Assembly: GCA_019426215.1 (NCBI GenBank)
Contig: CM033404.1
Span: forward strand, 1,178,001 to 1,242,000
Direction of reading: 5' to 3'
Length of the DNA stretch: 64,000 nucleotides
DNA from: Buddleja alternifolia
Taxonomy: Eukaryota > Streptophyta > Magnoliopsida > Lamiales > Scrophulariaceae
Positions 9,902 through 20,585 of this stretch are shown in pieces. How positions within the stretch are numbered: position 1 is the stretch's first letter; the number at the start of each line of letters is the position of its first letter. The position numbers and the translations under genes were made by a program. The notes under the pieces were generated by a model. The model worked only from the letters and a program-made list of their open reading frames with translations. It had not been told where the DNA came from and ran no database searches.

Positions 9902-11506
9902 TCAAATTTTGACAATGTTGATCAAGTCCAAACAAAATTTGAACTTGATTGCAGTCACAACTTTTGTCAACATATCAGCAGGATTCTCAGTAGTATGGAT
10001 CTTCTCGATTCTGACTCCACCTTCTTCAAGTATCTCTCTTATGAAGTGATACCGAACATTAATGTGCTTCGTCCTTGCATGATAAACTTGGTTCTTTGCT
10101 AAATGGATAGCACTTTGACTATCACAATGTATTTTCACATACTTTTGTCCAATTCCCAGTTCACCAAGCAACCCTTGAAGCCAAATTGCTTCCTTTACAG
10201 CCTCTGAAATTGCCATATACTCTGCTTCCGTAGTAGACAGAGCAACCGTTGACTGTAAGGTAGACTTCCAACTGACTGGTGCTTTAGCAAGAGTAAATAC
10301 GTAGCCTGTAGTTGATCTACGCTTATCTAAATCACCAGCATAGTCTGAATCGCAATATCCGACTACATACTGACTATGTTCCCGCTCAAATATCAAACCA
10401 ACATCAGCTGTGTCATGGATGTATTGCAAAATCCATTTCACAGCTTGCCAATGTTCCTTTCCAGGATCATGCATATACCTGCTCACAACCCCCACTGCTT
10501 GGGAAATATCAGGCCTCGTACACACCATAGCATACATCAAGCTACCAACAGCATTTGCATACGGTACTTTTGACATGTATTCCCGTTCTGCATCAAATTT
10601 CGGTGACAAAGTGGCGCTAAGCTTAAAATGAGGAGCAAGCGGAGTACAAACTGGTTTTGACTTTTCATCAATGCTAAAACGCCTCAACATCCTACTCAGA
10701 TATTGTTTCTGAGTCAAACAAAGCCTCCTCAATTTTCTATCTCTGAAAATCTCCATGCCGAGAATCTTCTTCGCCTCACCTAGATCCTTCATCTCGAACT
10801 CCCTTTTCAAATGAGTCTTCAACTTCTCAATTTCTATTAGACTCGGGGAGGCAATCAACATATCATCAACATACAGAAGAAGATATATGAAGGATCCATC
10901 TTGTAGCTTGTGCAAATACACACAATGATCGTATTTGCTTCTTGTGTACCCAATTCCCATCATAAACTTGTCAAATCGCTTGTACCACTGCCTCGGAGAT
11001 TGCTTCAATCCGTACAACGATTTTTGAAATTTACAAACCAAATTTTCATTTTCAGCAACTTTGAATCCCTCTGGCTGAGTCATATAGATTTTCTCTTCCA
11101 AGTCTCCATGTAAAAATGCAGTTTTTACATCCAACTGAACTAGTTCAAAATCCAACTGTGCTACCAAAGCCAACAAAATTCTAATGGAGAAGTGTTTTAC
11201 AACTGGAGAAAACACCTCATTATAATCAATGCCCTCCTTCTGAGCGTAACCTTTGGCCACCAATCTGGCTTTGTAGCGAACATCACCTTGGCTAGGAAAT
11301 CCATCTTTCTTTGCAAATACCCATTTGCATCCAATTGCCTTCTTTCCCTTCGGGAGACTGGCCAGTTCCCATGTTTGATTCTTATGAAGGGACTGCATTT
11401 CTTCACTCATGGCAATCCTCCACTTATCTTTCTCTGGTCCTTTGACTGCTTCAATATAAGTGGTAGGAACATCATCAGCGGCAATTGCAGATGCACAAGC
11501 CACCAT
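9902..11506 (-). CDS. Copia 1 reverse transcriptase-RNase H region
   Basis: An open frame of 534 codons that is the 3' half of the Copia pol, not a separate gene; its first methionine is internal to the polyprotein. RVT_2 motifs are intact: WELASLPKGKKAIGCKWVF, QLDVKTAFLHGDLEE, and the catalytic YVDD box (LLYVDDMLIA). The RNase H domain is present (YCDSDYAGDLDKRRSTTGY, STTEAEYMA, the ARTKHINVRYHF block). It would reverse-transcribe and degrade the RNA template in virus-like particles. It is out of frame with the upstream gag-integrase frame by a 1-nt change near 11581-11595. Confidence 0.93.
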   Translation of the reverse strand: MVACASAIAADDVPTTYIEAVKGPEKDKWRIAMSEEMQSLHKNQTWELASLPKGKKAIGCKWVFAKKDGFPSQGDVRYKARLVAKGYAQKEGIDYNEVFSPVVKHFSIRILLALVAQLDFELVQLDVKTAFLHGDLEEKIYMTQPEGFKVAENENLVCKFQKSLYGLKQSPRQWYKRFDKFMMGIGYTRSKYDHCVYLHKLQDGSFIYLLLYVDDMLIASPSLIEIEKLKTHLKREFEMKDLGEAKKILGMEIFRDRKLRRLCLTQKQYLSRMLRRFSIDEKSKPVCTPLAPHFKLSATLSPKFDAEREYMSKVPYANAVGSLMYAMVCTRPDISQAVGVVSRYMHDPGKEHWQAVKWILQYIHDTADVGLIFEREHSQYVVGYCDSDYAGDLDKRRSTTGYVFTLAKAPVSWKSTLQSTVALSTTEAEYMAISEAVKEAIWLQGLLGELGIGQKYVKIHCDSQSAIHLAKNQVYHARTKHINVRYHFIREILEEGGVRIEKIHTTENPADMLTKVVTAIKFKFCLDLINIVKI

Positions 11507-11532
11507 ATCATCAAAGCGAGCAGGCTTTCTGA

Positions 11533-13866
11533 TTATCCTCTTTGGCTTGCTAGTTGCAATTGATTCAAGTTGCTGTGGAAGTTCTTGGGTTGAACTTCCT
11601 CTTCTTCAAAATCTCCTTCTACCGTAGGAGAATGATCAAGAGTTTCTTGATCTGTTGGGACAACAAACTTTTCAAACTCCACCTGTTTGGGAGTACCATC
11701 CTGCTGTTCTGCATTCACCTTTTCCAACATGGTAGATTCATCAAAGGTGACATCCCTGCTAAAGATTATTTTCTTTGTCTCTGGACACCAAAGGCGATAG
11801 CCTTTTATACCAGAGGTGATCCCCATGAACACTGCTTTCTTTGCTCTAGGATCCAACTTTGATTCCTTAACATGATAATATGCAGCGGAACCAAACACAT
11901 GTAAGGAATCATAATCAGTAGCAGGCTTTCCAAACCATTTCTCAAATGGTGTTTTTCCATCAATAGCAGTAGATGGTAGACGATTAACGAGATGACACGC
12001 ATACGTCACAGCCTCAGCCCAAAATTCTTTACCCAACCCAGCATTGGATAACAAACACCGAACTTTCTCCAGCAAAGTCCGGTTCATGCGTTCTGCCACT
12101 CCGTTTTGTTGTGGTGTATGTCTAACAGTGAAGTGTCTGACAATGCCTTCATCCTCACAAAATTTTTGAAATGGACCACTCCTAAATTCTCCACCATTGT
12201 CTGTACGGAGACGTTTGACCTTTTTATCAGTCTGAGTTTCCATCATCTTTTTCCATTTGAGGAATACCTCAAACACTTCATCCTTCGTCTTCATAGTATA
12301 CACCCAAACTCTCCGGGAAAAATCATCAACAAAGGTTACAAAATAGTGTTTCCCTCCCAAAGAACTCGTTTTTGAGGGACCCCATACATCCGAATGAACA
12401 TAATCCAAGATACCCTCAGTATTATGGATTGCTGTTCCAAATTTAACCCTTGTCTGTTTCCCACGAACACAATGTTCACAAAACTCCAATTTGGAGTATT
12501 TCACTCCTTTCAACAATCCTTGATTTATGAGGAGATTCAAGGATTTTCCACCTGCATGTCCCAAGCGCATATGCCAGAGCCTAACTGCTTCTGAATTCCG
12601 ATCATCAACAGTAACTGCTGCTACTGCACCCACAACTGTACCACCCATGTAGTGATACGTATTGTTGTTCTTCCGAATTCCCTTCATTACCACTAGTGCA
12701 CCAGAGATGATCTTCATCACCCCATCCTTAGCTCTTACTTCAAAACCTTTCGATTCTAAAGTTCCAACGGAAATAAGGTTTTTCCTCACTTCTGGTGCAT
12801 ACCGAACACCCTTTAGGGTTATGATTGATCCATCATGATTCTTTAAGCGAACTGAACCAATCCCAAGTGTAGTAAGAGGAGCTTCATTTGCTGTGAAGAC
12901 AACGTCATTCTGTTCTTTGAAATCAAAGAACCAATCCAAATGTGGTGTCATATGATGACTACATGCTGAATCCAGCATCCATACTTCAGAAGCACCGCTG
13001 GATGATGTCGCCAATGAGAAGTCCGATTCGGCATCATCACACACGGTTACATTCGATTCCGCCACGGCCTTAGAATTGCCCTTAGTTGTCAGCTTTGGGC
13101 AATCTCTCTTCCAGTGTCCTGTTTCTCGACAATAGGCACACTCGTCTTTGCTTAGTTTATGCCTGGACTTGGATCTCCCTTTCTTTCCTTTGTTTTTGTT
13201 TTGTGAACGACCTCTGACGAACAAAACCTCTGCATCTCCGCCTGAACAAACTTGCTTGTCCTTCTTTCTCAGCTCATAACTGTACAGGGCAGCACAAACT
13301 TCGCTAAGAGATACAGCAGCCTTCCCGTGAAGTAGAGTGGTTTCAAGAAACTCAAACTCCTCAGGAAGGGATCCCAGCAACATCAGAGCCAAATCCTCGT
13401 CTTTAAAAGTCTCATCCAAATTGATCAAATCGGTAACCAGTTGATTAAAACTGGTAATGTGACTATTCATAGTGGAACCCGAAACAAATGTGAAGCGAAA
13501 GAGCCGCTTCTTCAAATGGAGCTTATTCTGACAACTTTTCTTCAGAAACTTCTCCTCCAGTGCCATCCACAATTTATATGCCGAGTTTTCTTTCGAAAAC
13601 GCATATCTCTGCTCTCTGGATAGATACGAACGAATTGTTCCACATGCCAACCGATTCATCATACTCCAATCTTTTTCCTCTATATCATTTGGTTTCTTCT
13701 CTTCAATAGCTAAGTATAGACCTTGTTGAAAGAGTGCGTCTACAACTTCGCTTTGCCACATACCAAAATGGCCTGTGCCATCAAAAGCCTCCACTGCCAA
13801 TCGCGTATTCGCCACAGTGGTTCTCGCCCAAATGGACGACGACGATGCTTTTGAGGTAACTTCCAT
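11533..13866 (-). CDS. Copia 1 gag-protease-integrase region
   Basis: 777 codons from an ATG about 125 bp inside the primer binding site. In order: gag (MEVTSK..., UBN2-like, residues 1-220), zinc knuckle CAYCRETGHWKRDC, aspartic protease active site LDSACSHHMTP, GAG-pre-integrase H-H-C-C (LWHMRLGHAGG, CEHCVRGKQ), and the integrase core with the D-D-E residues (HSDVWGP, TDNGGEF, QQNGVAERMNRTLLEK). The frame runs to a stop at 11533-11535 after a frameshift in the linker before RT, so the polyprotein would end prematurely. The downstream linker continues in another frame, so the break is one base and probably recent. Confidence 0.93.
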   Translation of the reverse strand: MEVTSKASSSSIWARTTVANTRLAVEAFDGTGHFGMWQSEVVDALFQQGLYLAIEEKKPNDIEEKDWSMMNRLACGTIRSYLSREQRYAFSKENSAYKLWMALEEKFLKKSCQNKLHLKKRLFRFTFVSGSTMNSHITSFNQLVTDLINLDETFKDEDLALMLLGSLPEEFEFLETTLLHGKAAVSLSEVCAALYSYELRKKDKQVCSGGDAEVLFVRGRSQNKNKGKKGRSKSRHKLSKDECAYCRETGHWKRDCPKLTTKGNSKAVAESNVTVCDDAESDFSLATSSSGASEVWMLDSACSHHMTPHLDWFFDFKEQNDVVFTANEAPLTTLGIGSVRLKNHDGSIITLKGVRYAPEVRKNLISVGTLESKGFEVRAKDGVMKIISGALVVMKGIRKNNNTYHYMGGTVVGAVAAVTVDDRNSEAVRLWHMRLGHAGGKSLNLLINQGLLKGVKYSKLEFCEHCVRGKQTRVKFGTAIHNTEGILDYVHSDVWGPSKTSSLGGKHYFVTFVDDFSRRVWVYTMKTKDEVFEVFLKWKKMMETQTDKKVKRLRTDNGGEFRSGPFQKFCEDEGIVRHFTVRHTPQQNGVAERMNRTLLEKVRCLLSNAGLGKEFWAEAVTYACHLVNRLPSTAIDGKTPFEKWFGKPATDYDSLHVFGSAAYYHVKESKLDPRAKKAVFMGITSGIKGYRLWCPETKKIIFSRDVTFDESTMLEKVNAEQQDGTPKQVEFEKFVVPTDQETLDHSPTVEGDFEEEEVQPKNFHSNLNQLQLASQRG

Positions 13867-13988
13867 TTTTGGTTACAAATTATTCTTCAATAGCCCTCCA
13901 AATGCGAAAGCAAAATAGCCCGGGAAAACTTTTCTGATGTGGAAGATCAGATTAAACTGCGACCACAGAGCATACTCAGAATACCCGA

Positions 13989-14000
13989 GCTCTGATACCA
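13989..14000 (-). promoter_or_regulatory. Primer binding site, Copia element 1
   Basis: Minus-strand TGGTATCAGAGC, complementary to the 3' end of plant initiator tRNA-Met, two bases from the 5' LTR. Confidence 0.9.
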
Positions 14001-14002
14001 CT

Positions 14003-14484
14003 TGTTGTGGAACTCAGAGTCATATTCCACCAAATATAGAAATAGCGAGGGAAATATTGTACTAGAAAACCACACTAGATTTAATTCCCAGGAAAGATTG
14101 GAGGCGTCACAACGGTCGCGCTTAAAACCCAACCTCCTAGACAGAATTAACTAGACGAATTTAATAGCACAATATAACACTACAACTATAACTAACAATG
14201 GCTACTTGAAGAATAGCACAAAATAAAGAACACCAAATTTAACGAGGTTCGGCTAATTTAGCCTACGTCCTCGGACCCCAGCAAAATATTTCACTAAAGG
14301 ACTAAAGTGAAACTATTACAAACTATAGAGGAAGAAAGAAGAAATTGCTAAAAGACTTAGACAATTTGGGATATCTTCTAAGGTGAAGAGAAGACCCACT
14401 TTTATACAACAAAAGAGCCTTCCACTTCAAATGTTTTCCTATGTGGGACTTTTGCTCTTCTTTTGAAAGAGCCATTTTTTAACA
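14003..14484 (-). repeat. 5' LTR of Copia element 1
   Basis: 482 bp; the pair of 9352-9834. Followed by the target-site copy AAAAC. Confidence 0.95.
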
Positions 14485-15019
14485 AAAACATATTACAATT
14501 TCACCATATATCAAATTTCAAATTCAACTCATCAATAAACGAAGATTACAATTTTACCCTGACAAGGGTTGTGTTTATAATTTGTTAAGAGGCCGCTAAT
14601 AATTAGACAACAAATGATGGTGTGCATATAATTGTCCCTCATTATTATTATGTTTGGTGACTAACATCAAACTTCATACAATCACAAAACAAACTAAGGT
14701 TTACAAACATACAGAAAATCAAAGATTAAGAGACTGGAAGGCCATCCCAAGATTGTGGTAAGTTTAGGCCAACATAGGAAATCCAAAAGATGGAAACTAC
14801 TAAAAACAATAACCATGCATGCATAGAAAATTCTATGTAGACTAAGTCCAATGGCCTAGTATCTATCTTTCACACACAGTAAGGTGCACCGTGTGTGGTC
14901 CCCACATACACTTGTGTGAAGTAGATAGACACGGATTACACACTCGAATCATTGGATTCAGTCTGAAATAGCATTACCCATGCATGCACACCGTCCACGT
15001 GGTACGAGCTGAGGTTCGA
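14485..15019. other. C1 downstream region
   Basis: No gene. It contains one MITE at 14839-14964; the rest is AT-rich 3' flank of C1. Confidence 0.55.
14839..14964. repeat. 126-bp MITE, copy 1
   Basis: Termini GACTAAGTCCAATGG and (inverted) GACTGAATCCAATGA form an imperfect inverted repeat. The interior has a CACACA/TGTGTG-rich core. Related copies are at about 42329-42454 and, more degenerate, 27153-27280. Confidence 0.65.
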
Positions 15020-15589
15020 TTAATAATGCAAGACCGTGACATTGTACTGAAAGAAAGCATCTCCCGTGGTAGCATTAAGTAACACAGTTCTGACCAGTGC
15101 AACACCACGCGCCAACCGAAAAGCACCAGACCCACCAACCACAGGCAGTTCACGAAACTCGTGCAAATACGGGTTGTGCCCAACTAAACTTAACGCACTA
15201 CCATTATACTCGCCACTTGTAAATACGAGATTGAACGTCATATGGATGCTTATTTCCTCCAACGACGAATAAGCAAAGAAACCCCGAGCCCGGGCCACTA
15301 TCTCCGAATCGGGGCTGGGCGCGATTCTAACCGGATCATCGAGGACCGCAACAAGACCAAAAAGTGTAGGTGATGTGAAAGTAGAATTAGCATTAGCAAC
15401 TGGGATTGTTGTTGGAGTTGGGCCAGTTAATATGTCTTGAACATACAATTGAAGCTGAGTTACTTTTTCTTTTGCAACAGAAAGATTTTGGAACCAATTT
15501 GTCAATGTATCCGGCTCTTTAGCAATGTCATTGCCATGAGCCAAAGTTGCTATTGACAAAAGCGTTAATACTAAGTATTGCTTAAGCAT
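15020..15589 (-). CDS. Dirigent protein C1
   Basis: Intronless, 189 aa. Signal peptide 1-19 (MLKQYLVLTLLSIATLAHG). The first barrel strand reads LQLYVQDILTGP (46-57) where A, B and D have HFY-HDI. The central loop is VARARG (98-103) instead of VGRAQG, so Gly is replaced by Ala and Gln by Arg in one of the family's most conserved spots. NGSA 129-132, VGGSG 151-155 and RLARG 158-162 are present. C-terminus TVLHY. Secreted and probably DIR-b/d; the altered loop could change ligand fit, but this is inference. The only full-length paralog is C4 (32006-32578). Confidence 0.94.
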   Translation of the reverse strand: MLKQYLVLTLLSIATLAHGNDIAKEPDTLTNWFQNLSVAKEKVTQLQLYVQDILTGPTPTTIPVANANSTFTSPTLFGLVAVLDDPVRIAPSPDSEIVARARGFFAYSSLEEISIHMTFNLVFTSGEYNGSALSLVGHNPYLHEFRELPVVGGSGAFRLARGVALVRTVLLNATTGDAFFQYNVTVLHY

Positions 15590-15650
15590 TTTTCTTTTTT
15601 TCTCTTTTACTTTAGAAAATGTAATGGTACATATATATAAGTTGAAATCG

Positions 15651-15660
15651 TTATTTATAG
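15651..15660 (-). promoter_or_regulatory. TATA box of dirigent C1
   Basis: Minus-strand CTATAAATAA, 62-71 bp upstream of the ATG at 15589; conserved at the same place in C2, C3 and C4. Confidence 0.75.
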
Positions 15661-16801
15661 AAGGTTATGACGACTAATTAACTTGTAAAAGAATTGTCAA
15701 CTCATTCATTCTCTGAACTTGAAGTTAAATTCACATGTAGCTGCCTCCAGTTGCTATATTAAATCATAGCAGACATATATGACATAAGGAAAAAAAAAAT
15801 ATATATATATATATATACACACACACATATTATCTAGCTAAGAAACTACGTTTTGTTTGGAAGATACCTATAAAGTGCCTTTGGTATCTAATTCTAACTA
15901 ATCCTCTAACTTTTTCCAAGAAAATCAACATTTTATTTAAGAATAAAGTAGAAAATGTTACCCAAAAAACTAGTATATATAATGACAAGAGTACAAGAAA
16001 CGAGAGGGAAAATTCAATAAAAGGCAGATACAACATTAACTTCTAGCTAATACAAAATCTAGGAAAAGAATATATAAAGAATCAAATAAAATCTAGCTAA
16101 TACCACAAGAAATATGTGGAAAAGTTGAAGAGTGAATGGCTGCTCTTTGCAAATAAGAACAAAACGAAGGTTCCGCTGCTGACGATATTTATTTCAACTT
16201 GCAGCTGATTCAATTAGATGAACGTGTTATTTTTATCATGAGCAGACAATTTACAACCTTGAGTAATAGAGCATATTTAGAGTTGACCATGCAAAAATGA
16301 CCGCCATTATATGAAAATTGAAGTCTTGAGAACTTAAGCTCAACAAAATTTTCTCATTAAAACTCGAGTAGGATTGCTCGAGCACGTTGAGCCTTTCTTA
16401 ACAACTTGAGCTCGAACTCAAGCTCGTAAGACATGAATATAGGATCAAGTTCGAGAGGTCGCGTCACATGTATTTATATATAAGTATATTTTCTTAAACT
16501 ATATTATTCATATATTAAATATATTAGGAAGCTAACGAACTCGTGAACACAAACAATAGAGATCGAGTTTTCTCGAGAAGGCACGAGTTACGTCGTTTAG
16601 ATAGCAAACTCACGAGCTGATATAAAATTCGACATGTCACATGCGTTCCTATATAGTCCTGAAAACTCTCAGCAATGAACCTTTTATGATATGTGAACTT
16701 TTAATATTTTATATATGTCCATAGGAGAGAAACTACTTATACGGGTTATTTTCATCCACTTTCTCTCGGACATCTTACTTAGGCAAGAATTGTCCTTAAA
16801 C
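15661..16801. other. C1 upstream region
   Basis: No gene. 15840-16250 is collinear with about 28490-28880, the flank of C2-pseudo. 16330-16620 is rich in GAGCTCGA/CTCGAGC motifs, like 33230-33410 upstream of C4. A (TA)/(CA) microsatellite lies near 15797-15830. Confidence 0.55.
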
Positions 16802-17275
16802 TGTTAGTAAATTTTATAGCCCCAAATTTTTGAACTTCATGATAATCACGTAATAAATATTAAATCGGAAGCGTACCTGAATCAGCCATATCAGATTAAT
16901 TCTTGAATTCTTGAGTTTTCGCGGTTGGTCTTCCAAATCAATACGTAGTCCTTTGAGTTTCTCTAGGAGTCTCTCAATTCTCTCTGAAGATGGGGAATCA
17001 GAAGAATAGAACAACACGTATGATTTGGGGACCACAACCCTTTTATAATAAGTTATTATTCTTATTTCCAATTTAGCCCATCATAAAAGAGGAAATAAAA
17101 TAATTGGCTTCTACACATAATATCCCATAAAATCCTGTATTTTCCTTAATTGCTTTAAAACCCAAAATACCATATATCTTAATTGATCACATAATCTTGG
17201 TTCAATTAATATGATGACTATTAATACACGACTTTCACATATTGCCCATATATAGATTGGATTCTAAATCCAACA
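16802..17275 (-). repeat. 3' LTR of Copia element 2
   Basis: 474 bp with TG...CA ends; pair of 22980-23453. Confidence 0.95.
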
Positions 17276-17704
17276 ATCTCCCACTTGGGCTATATGTGTC
17301 ACCTTATAACCGTGTATCAAATAACCTTATGAGTACTCCAAATTTCGTCATCATTACCTTAAGCAATTTTCCAAACAATCTGGTCCATCAATTATACCAA
17401 CATAGGATCAAAGCGGCTTTCATCACATATAATCGTGACTAAACCTATCAATGGTCACGTATATTGATATAACCAAATGACATGGATCAAGTACGGATGT
17501 GTAGCATGAAAATTACATGCCATGCGATCCTAGCATGCATATTTTCAACTGGTCCTCCCTTAAACCTTAGTGAGATCATTCAAACACGTTCAGAGATAAA
17601 CATAAACCATAAACTTAAATTCCGGAATAACTAAAATAACCATAAACCAAATAACCAAATGCAAATGTCTACAACCAAAAGCAAATAAAAGACACAAACT
17701 CCCA

Positions 17705-18607
17705 CTAAAACTGAATATCCTCAAGTGCTACCACACCCATATGAGCAGTGTGCTCATGAAAGACCTTGGGTGGTAACCCTTTAGTAAGCGGATCCGCAAC
17801 CATGGAGTTTGTACCTATATGTTCTATAGACATCTGCCCACTCTGAACTCTTTGTTTCACAACTAAGAACTTGATTTCTATATACTTAGACTTCGTCGAG
17901 CTCCTGTTGTTGTTGGAAAACAACACTGCAGACTTATTGTCACAGAATATCTTAAGTGGTCTTTCTATACCATCTAAAATTCGTAGCCCAGTGACAAAGT
18001 TCCTCAGCCATATTCCATGATTGGATGCCTCATAACACGCTACGAACTCTGCTGCCATGGTGGAGGAGGCTACGAGTGTCTGTTTAGCACTCTTCCATGA
18101 AATGGCTCCCCCAGCAAGCACGTAGACATAGCCCGAAGTGGATCTTCTACTATCAACGCATCCAGCGAAATCAGAATCAGAATAGCCTATGATCTCCAAT
18201 TGATCTGATTTCTTGTATGTGAGCATGTATCCCTTTGTTCTTTGTAAATACCGCATGACTCTCTTGGCTGCTTTCCAGTGATCCATTCCTGGGTTACTTA
18301 AATATCTCCCTAACATCCCAACAATATACGCAATATCCGGACGCGTACATACCTGAGCATACATTAGACTCCCTACAGCCGAAGCATAAGGAATCTTCTG
18401 CATTTCCTTAGTTTCAAAGTCACTCTTGGGGCATTGACTTAAACTAAACTTGTCTCCCTTAGCAACAGGAGTGTCTCCTGATTTACAGTCTTGCATGTCA
18501 AATCTCTGAAGAACTTTCTCGATATAGCTCTTTTGTGATAATCCAAGAATACCCCGAGAACGATCTCGGTATATCTGGATCCCTAATACAAAAAGAGACG
18601 TCACCAA
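17705..18607 (-). pseudogene. Copia 2 RT C-terminal part and RNase H
   Basis: About 300 codons, the 3' end of pol: [28 protein letters not shown], and RNase H with YSDSDFAGCVDSRRSTSGY, the STMAAEFVA block and KYIEIKFLV, then ADPLTKGLPP. It is joined to the preceding RT frame only through a frameshift near 18590, where an A-run (T-run on the coding strand) has gained a base. It is not an independent gene. Confidence 0.9.
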
Positions 18608-19991
18608 GATCTTTCATCTCAAAGTTCTTAGCTAGAAATTTCTTGGTTTCGCACAACATGCCTATATCGTTGGTGGCAAGTAATATATCATCGACATACA
18701 AGATTAAAAAGGTATACTTACTCCCACTGAACTTGTGGTACACACAATCATCTGCTATATTCATCTCAAAACCGAATGAGTTGATAACTTGATGGAACTT
18801 GTGATACCATTGACGAGATGCTTGCTTAAGCCCATAAATGGATTTCTTTAATTTGCAAACCATTTTCTTTGAATCTCCCGATACAAAGTTTTCTGGTTGC
18901 ACCATATAAATCGTCTCTTCAATGTTACCATTGAGAAATGCAGTCTTAACATCCATTTGATGTAGCTCAAGATCTAAATATGCCACCAATGCCATTATTG
19001 TCCTGAAAGAGTCTTTCGATGAAACCGGAGAGAAAGTCTCTTTATAATTGATGCCTTCTTTCTGTGTAAAGCCCTTAGCAACAAGACGTGTTTTGTACCT
19101 TTCAACATTGCCTTTCGAATCCCTTTTGGTCTTAAATATCCATTTGCAACCAATAGGTTTCACACCTTCTGGCAATGGAACCAGGTCCCACACGTCATTG
19201 TCCATCATGGACTTTATCTCTTCATTCATAGCATCGATCCACTTTTGAGAGTTAGTACTTTCCATGGCTTGATGGGAGTTGATTGGATCATCTTCCATCA
19301 CTCCAATATCAAAATCATGTTCTTGAAGAAACACAATATAATCATCCGAAATTGCATTCCTTCTCTCTCTAGTGGATCTCCTTAATGGCATTAGTTCTTG
19401 AGGTTGTAGAGTTTGTTCTTCTGGAACGACCTGAATAGGGAGTTGATTGATATTGTCTTGATCCGGAGTTGCTTCTTGAATAATGTCAGGTATGGAAGCC
19501 TGATCCTGATCATTATCAATAGCAACTTGAGGAATATCTACATATTCTTCCTCAAAGACAAAATCATTAGCCATTTCACCCCCCGCAAACTCAACATCCT
19601 CAAAGAACCGGGCATTACCCGTCTCAAAAATAGACTTGGTAGTGGGATCATAAAACTTGTAACCCCTGGATCTTTCAGAGTATCCAATAAAGTAACAACT
19701 GACAGTTCTGGAGTCCAGTTTCTTTTCATTTGGCCTGTAGGGCCTTGCCTCAGCTGGACATCCCCAAATGTGTAAGTGCTTTAAACTAGGCTTCTTGCCT
19801 GTCCAAAGCTCATAAGGGGTCTTTGCAGTTGCCTTAGTTGGCACTCTATTGAGTATATACACTGCGGTCTTTAGAGCTTCTCCACAGAGTGATTGAGGTA
19901 AGGTAGAATGAATGATCATACTCCTCACCATGTCCTTAAGCGTTCTGTTTCGTCTCTCAGCAACACCATTCATGGTCGGAGACCCTGGCAT
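18498..19991 (-). pseudogene. Copia 2 integrase C-terminus and RT
   Basis: About 497 codons. It starts inside the integrase core just before the catalytic Glu ([14 protein letters not shown]). The integrase C-terminal domain and RVT_2 follow, with [27 protein letters not shown] and the catalytic YVDD ([11 protein letters not shown]). It ends through the frameshift at about 18590. It is in the same frame as the upstream integrase piece, separated by one TAG codon. Confidence 0.9.
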
Positions 19992-19997
19992 AGTGTA

Positions 19998-20585
19998 CTA
20001 TGGAACGATACCGCATTCCTCTAGGAATTTCGCAAATGGACCTGGACGTTGTTCACCTGAACCGTCATATCTACCGTAGTATTCACCACCACGATCAGAT
20101 CTAACGCTTTTAATTCTTTTGCTGAGCTGATTTTCAACTTCAGCTTTGTAATTTTTGAACACGTCCAGTGATTGTGATTTTTCATGGATGAGATAAAGAT
20201 AGCCATATCTTGAATAGTCGTCTATGAACGTGATGAAATATTGTTGACCATTCCAAGAAGCCGAAGGGAATGGTCCACAAATATCCGTGTGAACAAGTTC
20301 TAAGACCTCTACTTTTCTGTTGGTATCAAATCTCCTAACATTTGTTTGTTTCCCCTTAATACAGTTAACACATGCATCAAAATCATTGAAATTAAGGGGA
20401 TCGAGAATACCGTCAGACACAAGTCTCTCTATTCTCCTTTTAGAGATATGACCTAATCGCTTGTGCCACAATGAAGCTAAATTCTCGCTGGTTAATTTTC
20501 GCTTAACACCTCGAGTACTAACATGCAAGGATTCATCCAATGAGGCAATAGTATCTAACAAGTATAGATTATCATAAATCGACAA
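19998..20585 (-). pseudogene. Copia 2 pre-integrase and integrase N-terminal part
   Basis: 195 codons with the zinc-binding HHCC (LWHKRLGHISKRR, CVNCIKGKQ) and the first two catalytic Asp of integrase (HTDICGPF, RSDRGGEYY). It stops at an in-frame TAG (19995-19997) just before the NGVAER block, most simply a CAG-to-TAG transition. The upstream gag-protease frame runs into it through a frameshift near 20615-20622. Confidence 0.9.

Larger units (their letters stand above)
9352..14484 (-). mobile_element. Ty1/Copia LTR retrotransposon 1 (young)
   Basis: A 5.13 kb element on the minus strand, with two LTRs of 483 and 482 bp that start and end TGTT/AACA. A perfect 5-bp target-site duplication AAAAC flanks it (9347-9351 and 14485-14489). 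The primer binding site complementary to initiator tRNA-Met is at 13989-14000. The purine tract lies next to the other LTR (9835-9850). The domain order gag, protease, integrase, RT, RNase H is that of Copia. The LTRs differ at only four sites, so insertion was recent. One frameshift separates the integrase and RT reading frames. Confidence 0.97.

Noticed and set aside
10312..12594. Several forward frames inside Copia element 1
   Set aside because: All lie antisense to gag-pol and have no domain similarity.
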